DNA from: Paenibacillus sp. S150
GTDB taxonomy: Bacteria; Bacillota; Bacilli; Paenibacillales; Paenibacillaceae
Length of the DNA stretch: 64,000 nt
Direction: 5' to 3'
Assembly: GCF_019352175.1 (NCBI RefSeq)
Contig: NZ_JACBYI010000016.1
Span: 1 to 64,000 of the forward strand
Of this stretch, positions 60,433 through 64,000 are shown piece by piece. Position 1 is the first letter of the stretch. Every line of letters begins with the position of its first letter. The notes below the pieces were generated by a model. It saw only the letters and a program-made list of their open reading frames with translations, ran no database searches and was not told where the DNA came from. A program made the position numbers and the translations under genes.

Positions 60433-61872
60433 TTACTGTTTTTCGACAGGAAGCCGCAGGATGAAATCGGTTCCTTCCCCCAGCTTGCTTGCGGCAGTGA
60501 TCGTACCGTGATGCGACTCGACGATATTTTTGACAATTGCCAGCCCAAGTCCGGTTCCTCCCGATTCTCCGCGCACACGTGCCTTGTCTGCTTTGTAGAA
60601 CCGTTCAAAGATAAACGGAAGATCCTCCGGCGGAATGCCCACCCCTTCGTCGCGGATGGTAATCTCCAGATAACGGCGCCCTTCAAGCACCGTGGAGCCT
60701 GTCAGAACCGTAATCCGTTTGTCCGCAGGCGTATGCCGGAACGCATTGTCCAGCAGATTGGTCAGCACCTGCTCCAGCTTGTCTTCATCAGCCGCTTTGA
60801 GCAGCTGCGGATCACTTCCGCATTTCAGCTCAAGGTCAATTCCCCGCTCCTTGGCCCGGACGGAGAATTTGCGGTACACCCGCTCCAGCAGCCCGCCCAT
60901 GTCCACCGGCACCTTCATCATATCCGTGTGTCCGGCCTCCATGCGGGCAAGGTCCAGCAGATCCTTCACAAGCCGGCCCATCCGCAGCGACTCGTCATGG
61001 ATGACCTGAACCAGCTCACTGCTCTCCTCGGGAGAGGAAGCCATGCCATCCAGCAGCGCTTCGCTGTAGCCCTGCATCATCGACAGCGGCGTACGGATCT
61101 CGTGCGAAACGTTCGCCACGAAATCACGGCGCATCTTCTCCAGCTTGACTTCCTCGGTAACATCACGCAACACAGCCACTGCTCCGCGAATCGTGTCCTC
61201 GGAATACAGCGGAGCCATATGAACTGACCAGACTCCCTGGCGCACGTGAACCTGGGAGCGCTGATCCCCCCCTTGGCTCAGTGTGCTGAAGAACAGGGGC
61301 CGCAATGGCGGTGGCACCTCACTGTCACCCGCCCCTTGCGGATACAGCTCGGATTCACTCTCCTGCTCCCAGCCCAGATCACTCCAGGTCTCCAGCAGAG
61401 CCTGGCCATGAGGGTTGGTCAGGATGATTTTCCCCTCGATATCAAAGGTGAGAACAGCGTCGCTCATGCTGCGCAGAACACTGGACAAATGCCCTTTTTC
61501 GTGGTTCAGGCTGCGGATATTTTCTTCCAGCTCTTCTGCCATATGATTAAACGAGGTCGCCAGCTGGCCGATTTCGTCACTGGTAACCAGTGTCAGTCTC
61601 GTCCCGTATTTGCCCCGGCGGATATTGTCCGCCGCTTCAATCACCTGCTGCATCGGCTGCGTAATCTTGGTAAACAGGAACAGGGCGAAGAACGTCGTCA
61701 AGGAAAAGCCGATCATACAGGTGTACATAAACAAGCGTTTGATCGCCCCGGAATTGGCGAAGTTGCTGTCAATATAGGGCAGCAGGAAAAGCCCCAGTGT
61801 GATAAGCACGACAGCAACGAGACAGATGATCGTGATCCACAGCTTGCCGACAAGACTTCTCCAGAATTTCAC
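60433..61872 (-). CDS. resE: Sensor histidine kinase ResE
   Basis: A 479-aa membrane kinase. Two membrane segments (residues about 12-32 and 48-68) lie close together, then HAMP (TQPMQQVIEAADNIRRGKYG), a PAS domain (about 125-235), HisKA with the phosphorylated His in NVSHEIRTPLSMM, and an HATPase domain (NLLDNAF, DEGVGIPPE, GGTGLGLAIVKN). B. subtilis ResE has a larger extracellular region; here the loop is only about 15 residues. It starts directly after the resD stop. ResDE control respiration and low-oxygen genes in B. subtilis. Confidence 0.92.
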   Translation of the reverse strand: MKFWRSLVGKLWITIICLVAVVLITLGLFLLPYIDSNFANSGAIKRLFMYTCMIGFSLTTFFALFLFTKITQPMQQVIEAADNIRRGKYGTRLTLVTSDEIGQLATSFNHMAEELEENIRSLNHEKGHLSSVLRSMSDAVLTFDIEGKIILTNPHGQALLETWSDLGWEQESESELYPQGAGDSEVPPPLRPLFFSTLSQGGDQRSQVHVRQGVWSVHMAPLYSEDTIRGAVAVLRDVTEEVKLEKMRRDFVANVSHEIRTPLSMMQGYSEALLDGMASSPEESSELVQVIHDESLRMGRLVKDLLDLARMEAGHTDMMKVPVDMGGLLERVYRKFSVRAKERGIDLELKCGSDPQLLKAADEDKLEQVLTNLLDNAFRHTPADKRITVLTGSTVLEGRRYLEITIRDEGVGIPPEDLPFIFERFYKADKARVRGESGGTGLGLAIVKNIVESHHGTITAASKLGEGTDFILRLPVEKQ

Positions 61873-62589
61873 TTATTTAGGCACCTCAAGCTTATAGCCT
61901 ACTCCCCATACCGTTGTGATCATCGCTGCCGATTCCGGTGATACCTTGTTAAGCTTCTCGCGAAGCCGTTTGACATGGGTATCCACTGTACGCAAATCCC
62001 CGAAGAACTCATAATTCCACACATCCTTCAGCAGCTCTTCGCGCGAGAATACCTTGTCCGGCGAAATAGCCAAATAATGCAGCAGCTCGTACTCCTTCGG
62101 AGTCAGGCTTACTTCCTGGCCCCCGGCGGTTACGCGGTGTGCATCATGCTCAATAATGAGGTGGGGAAATACAATGTTGTTGCTGGAATTGCTCTCTTTG
62201 GATAAAAAGGCTGTCGCGGAGGAACGGCGCATAATCGCCTTCACCCGGTAGATCACCTCACGCGGACTGAACGGCTTGACTACATAGTCGTCTGCGCCCA
62301 TTTCGAAGCCCTGCACGCGGTTGATCTCCTCGCCTTTGGCTGTAAGCATCAGGACAGGTGTGGATTTGACGCCTCTGAGCCGCGTCAGCACTTCAATACC
62401 ATCGATTCCCGGGAGCATTACATCCAGCAGGATCAGGCCATAGTCATTGGCCGTTGCCTTGCGCAGAGCGATTTCTCCGTCCTCCGCTTCATCAATTTCG
62501 TAGCCCTCTTTTTCTAGATACATCTTCAGGAGGCGGCGAATGCGCTCTTCGTCATCCACCACCAGTATTCTGTTCAAATGCTCTGCCAT
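61873..62589 (-). CDS. resD: Response regulator ResD (OmpR family)
   Basis: A 238-aa regulator. The receiver domain carries the acidic pocket VVDDEER, the phospho-Asp in ILLDVMLPG, and the LTAKG and KPFSPRE motifs. The C-terminal winged helix shows VSLTPKEYELLHYL and VDTHVKRLREKL. It follows resC by 74 bp and is adjacent to resE. The linker (SKESNSSNN) is polar. Confidence 0.94.
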   Translation of the reverse strand: MAEHLNRILVVDDEERIRRLLKMYLEKEGYEIDEAEDGEIALRKATANDYGLILLDVMLPGIDGIEVLTRLRGVKSTPVLMLTAKGEEINRVQGFEMGADDYVVKPFSPREVIYRVKAIMRRSSATAFLSKESNSSNNIVFPHLIIEHDAHRVTAGGQEVSLTPKEYELLHYLAISPDKVFSREELLKDVWNYEFFGDLRTVDTHVKRLREKLNKVSPESAAMITTVWGVGYKLEVPK

Positions 62590-62663
62590 TTCACAACAAC
62601 CCCTTCATCAGTTACAGTACAACGCCAGCCGCAAGTTTAAGTGCCCCTTCGGCAGTCGCGGCC

Positions 62664-63926
62664 TTAGTCCGTTCCCGCGTAGGAATGAAGCCCGGCGATA
62701 ACCAGATTAACGCCAACCAGGGTAAACATTACGACCAAAAAGCCGAGTACGGCGAGCCATGCGGATTTGCGCCCCTGCCAGCCGCGGGCCAGCCGCAAAT
62801 GCAGGTAGGCGCTGTAGAACAGCCAGGTGACCAGTGCCCAGACTTCCTTGGGGTCCCATCCCCAAAACCGGCCCCAGGCCACCTGTGCCCATATCATTGC
62901 AAAAATCAAAGCCCCCAGGGTAAAAATCGGGAAGCCAATCGCAATCGCCCTGTACGTAATTTCATCGAGGTCATTCTCATCAATTCCATCCAGAACAGGA
63001 TGAATCGCTCTGCCCAAAGGCTTGCGGGCAGCCAGACGCAGAATTCCGTAAAGAATCAGCCCGGAGATCAGCGACCAGAGAACCGTGTTGAATTTACGTC
63101 CGGCATTGACGCCATTCATCCAGGAAGGCGCTTCGAAAAGCGGCTCTTTCATTCCAAGAAACGACTGGAAGCTCTCAATTTCGCTATGGTAAGGTGCCAC
63201 AATTGGCGGCATTTTATAACTCACTTTCTCTATTGTACTATCTCCCTGCCCGGGGCTGTCAATCGTAACGTTGGAACGGACGAAAACCGTTTCGTATCCG
63301 GCGCCGCGAAAAGCAAATACCGATCCAAGGAAACCAATTATAACAATGATTGAGAACAGAGTAAATTCCACCAGGCGCTGCTGCTTGCGGTCGCTCTTCT
63401 CTTTACCCGCAAAATTCACAGTGCGCAGCAGGTACATCAGCCCGGCGGCAAAGCCGACGGCAAAAAACGATTCGCCCAGTGCCGCCAGCGTGACATGAAT
63501 ATTCAGATAAATGGATTGAAGCGAAGGAATCAGCGGCTGGACCTCCTGCGGGAATACTGCCGCATACGCCATCAATATAATCGAGATCGGCACCGCGAAG
63601 ACACCGAGAATGATTTTGCGGTAAATGGAGAAAATAACAGTAAAGGCCACCATGACCATCATGGATAGAAACGTCATGAACTCATACATATTACTGACCG
63701 GAATATGCCCTGCCCCCGCCCAGCGGGTAACGAAATAAGCAAGATGGCAGATTAGACCCAACGAGGAACCGATAAAAGCGATCCTGCCCCAGCGTGCGGT
63801 ATGCTCCTCCGGCTTCCTGCCGGACCACTTGCGGCCCATAATGGCAATGGTATACAACATGAACGACCCGCTGTACATAAAAAACGCGGCAATAAAAACG
63901 TCACTGCTGAAATCGAGCAAGCTCAT
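62664..63926 (-). CDS. resC: Cytochrome c biogenesis protein ResC (CcsA/CcmF-like haem handling)
   Basis: A 420-aa polytopic membrane protein. The tryptophan-rich haem motif WGRFWGWDPKEVWAL is in the C-terminal half, with conserved histidines (NIHVTLAALGE and YLHLRLA). With ResB it forms the system II cytochrome c synthase that carries haem across the membrane. A poorly conserved extracytoplasmic stretch (about residues 205-270) is present. Its ATG overlaps the resB stop (ATGA). Confidence 0.94.
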   Translation of the reverse strand: MSLLDFSSDVFIAAFFMYSGSFMLYTIAIMGRKWSGRKPEEHTARWGRIAFIGSSLGLICHLAYFVTRWAGAGHIPVSNMYEFMTFLSMMVMVAFTVIFSIYRKIILGVFAVPISIILMAYAAVFPQEVQPLIPSLQSIYLNIHVTLAALGESFFAVGFAAGLMYLLRTVNFAGKEKSDRKQQRLVEFTLFSIIVIIGFLGSVFAFRGAGYETVFVRSNVTIDSPGQGDSTIEKVSYKMPPIVAPYHSEIESFQSFLGMKEPLFEAPSWMNGVNAGRKFNTVLWSLISGLILYGILRLAARKPLGRAIHPVLDGIDENDLDEITYRAIAIGFPIFTLGALIFAMIWAQVAWGRFWGWDPKEVWALVTWLFYSAYLHLRLARGWQGRKSAWLAVLGFLVVMFTLVGVNLVIAGLHSYAGTD

Positions 63927-64000
63927 GCCAGGCCTCCCCCGTTGTCCAGAGATTTTTCATCCACTGTCAAATCTGTCTTCGCCAGAATTGAAACGATCTC
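63923..64000 (-). CDS. resB: Cytochrome c biogenesis protein ResB (C-terminal end only)
   Basis: The last 25 codons of a gene running off the right edge: EIVSILAKTDLTVDEKSLDN then a Gly-rich end and TGA. The 4-bp overlap with resC and the B. subtilis order resB-resC-resD-resE support the name; the fragment itself is too short for proof. Confidence 0.7.
   Translation of the reverse strand, partial: EIVSILAKTDLTVDEKSLDNGGGLA

Overview
The window looks like a chromosomal segment of a spore-forming Bacillota of the Paenibacillus type. This rests on spoIVA, spoVIF and ypeB sporulation/germination genes, B. subtilis-like synteny, strong AGGAGG ribosome sites, moderate-to-high GC, and futalosine-type menaquinone genes in the gerC position. 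Most genes lie on the minus strand.

Layout. 0.1-4.2 kb (minus): IDEAL-domain protein, gamma-carbonic anhydrase, an unrecognised 362-aa protein, a histidine phosphatase, and an ECF sigma/anti-sigma pair with a candidate autoregulatory promoter. 4.2-5.9 kb has no intact gene. It holds a decayed amylase tail (CBM26 to CBM20), a consensus sigma-A promoter with a cre-like operator driving a ~93-nt terminated transcript (candidate sRNA), and one copy of a dispersed repeat. 5.9-17.4 kb: the aromatic supraoperon aroC-aroB-aroH-trpE-D-C-F-B-A-hisC-tyrA. Its trp leader carries eleven GAG/UAG triplets, an antiterminator and a terminator, the hallmarks of TRAP attenuation; mtrB (TRAP) is at 24.9 kb. 17.5-25.5 kb: a small ORF, cheR, ndk, hepT, mqnA, ubiX, mqnP-like ubiA, menG, hepS, a membrane-anchored protein, mtrB, hbs. 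25.7-26.4 kb: repeat cluster. 26.4-37.6 kb: spoIVA, yphF-like lipoprotein, 2Fe-2S protein, nucleotidyltransferase-like protein, DUF2768 (yphE-like), spoVIF, gpsA, plsY, der, rpsA, plsC, cmk, ypfA. 37.7-39.3 kb: repeats, a long inverted repeat and a truncated group II intron. 39.3-43.0 kb: ypeB (no adjacent sleB), a small zinc-ribbon protein, prsW, a MecA-type adaptor and an unknown gene. 43.1-48.4 kb: polysaccharide deacetylase, a second repeat-rich gap, ypbG/ypbD-type genes and an unknown anchored protein. 48.5-50.6 kb: T-box leader and serA. 50.7-54.1 kb: SDR, WYL regulator, chemoreceptor. 54.5-58.7 kb: an unusual plus-strand cluster (ThDP enzyme, CMD-like protein, STAS-like protein, KAS III-like protein with an atypical active site). 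58.8-64 kb: glpK and resE-resD-resC-resB (partial).

Functional links. Chorismate made by aroB/aroC feeds tryptophan (trp), tyrosine (aroH, tyrA) and, through MqnA, menaquinone; the prenyl tail comes from hepS/hepT and final methylation from menG. TRAP, encoded between hbs and hepS, should sense tryptophan and control trpEDCFBA.

The strongest candidates for something undescribed are the 54.9-58.7 kb cluster, the cre-controlled short transcript at 5.2 kb, and the three families of structured intergenic repeats.
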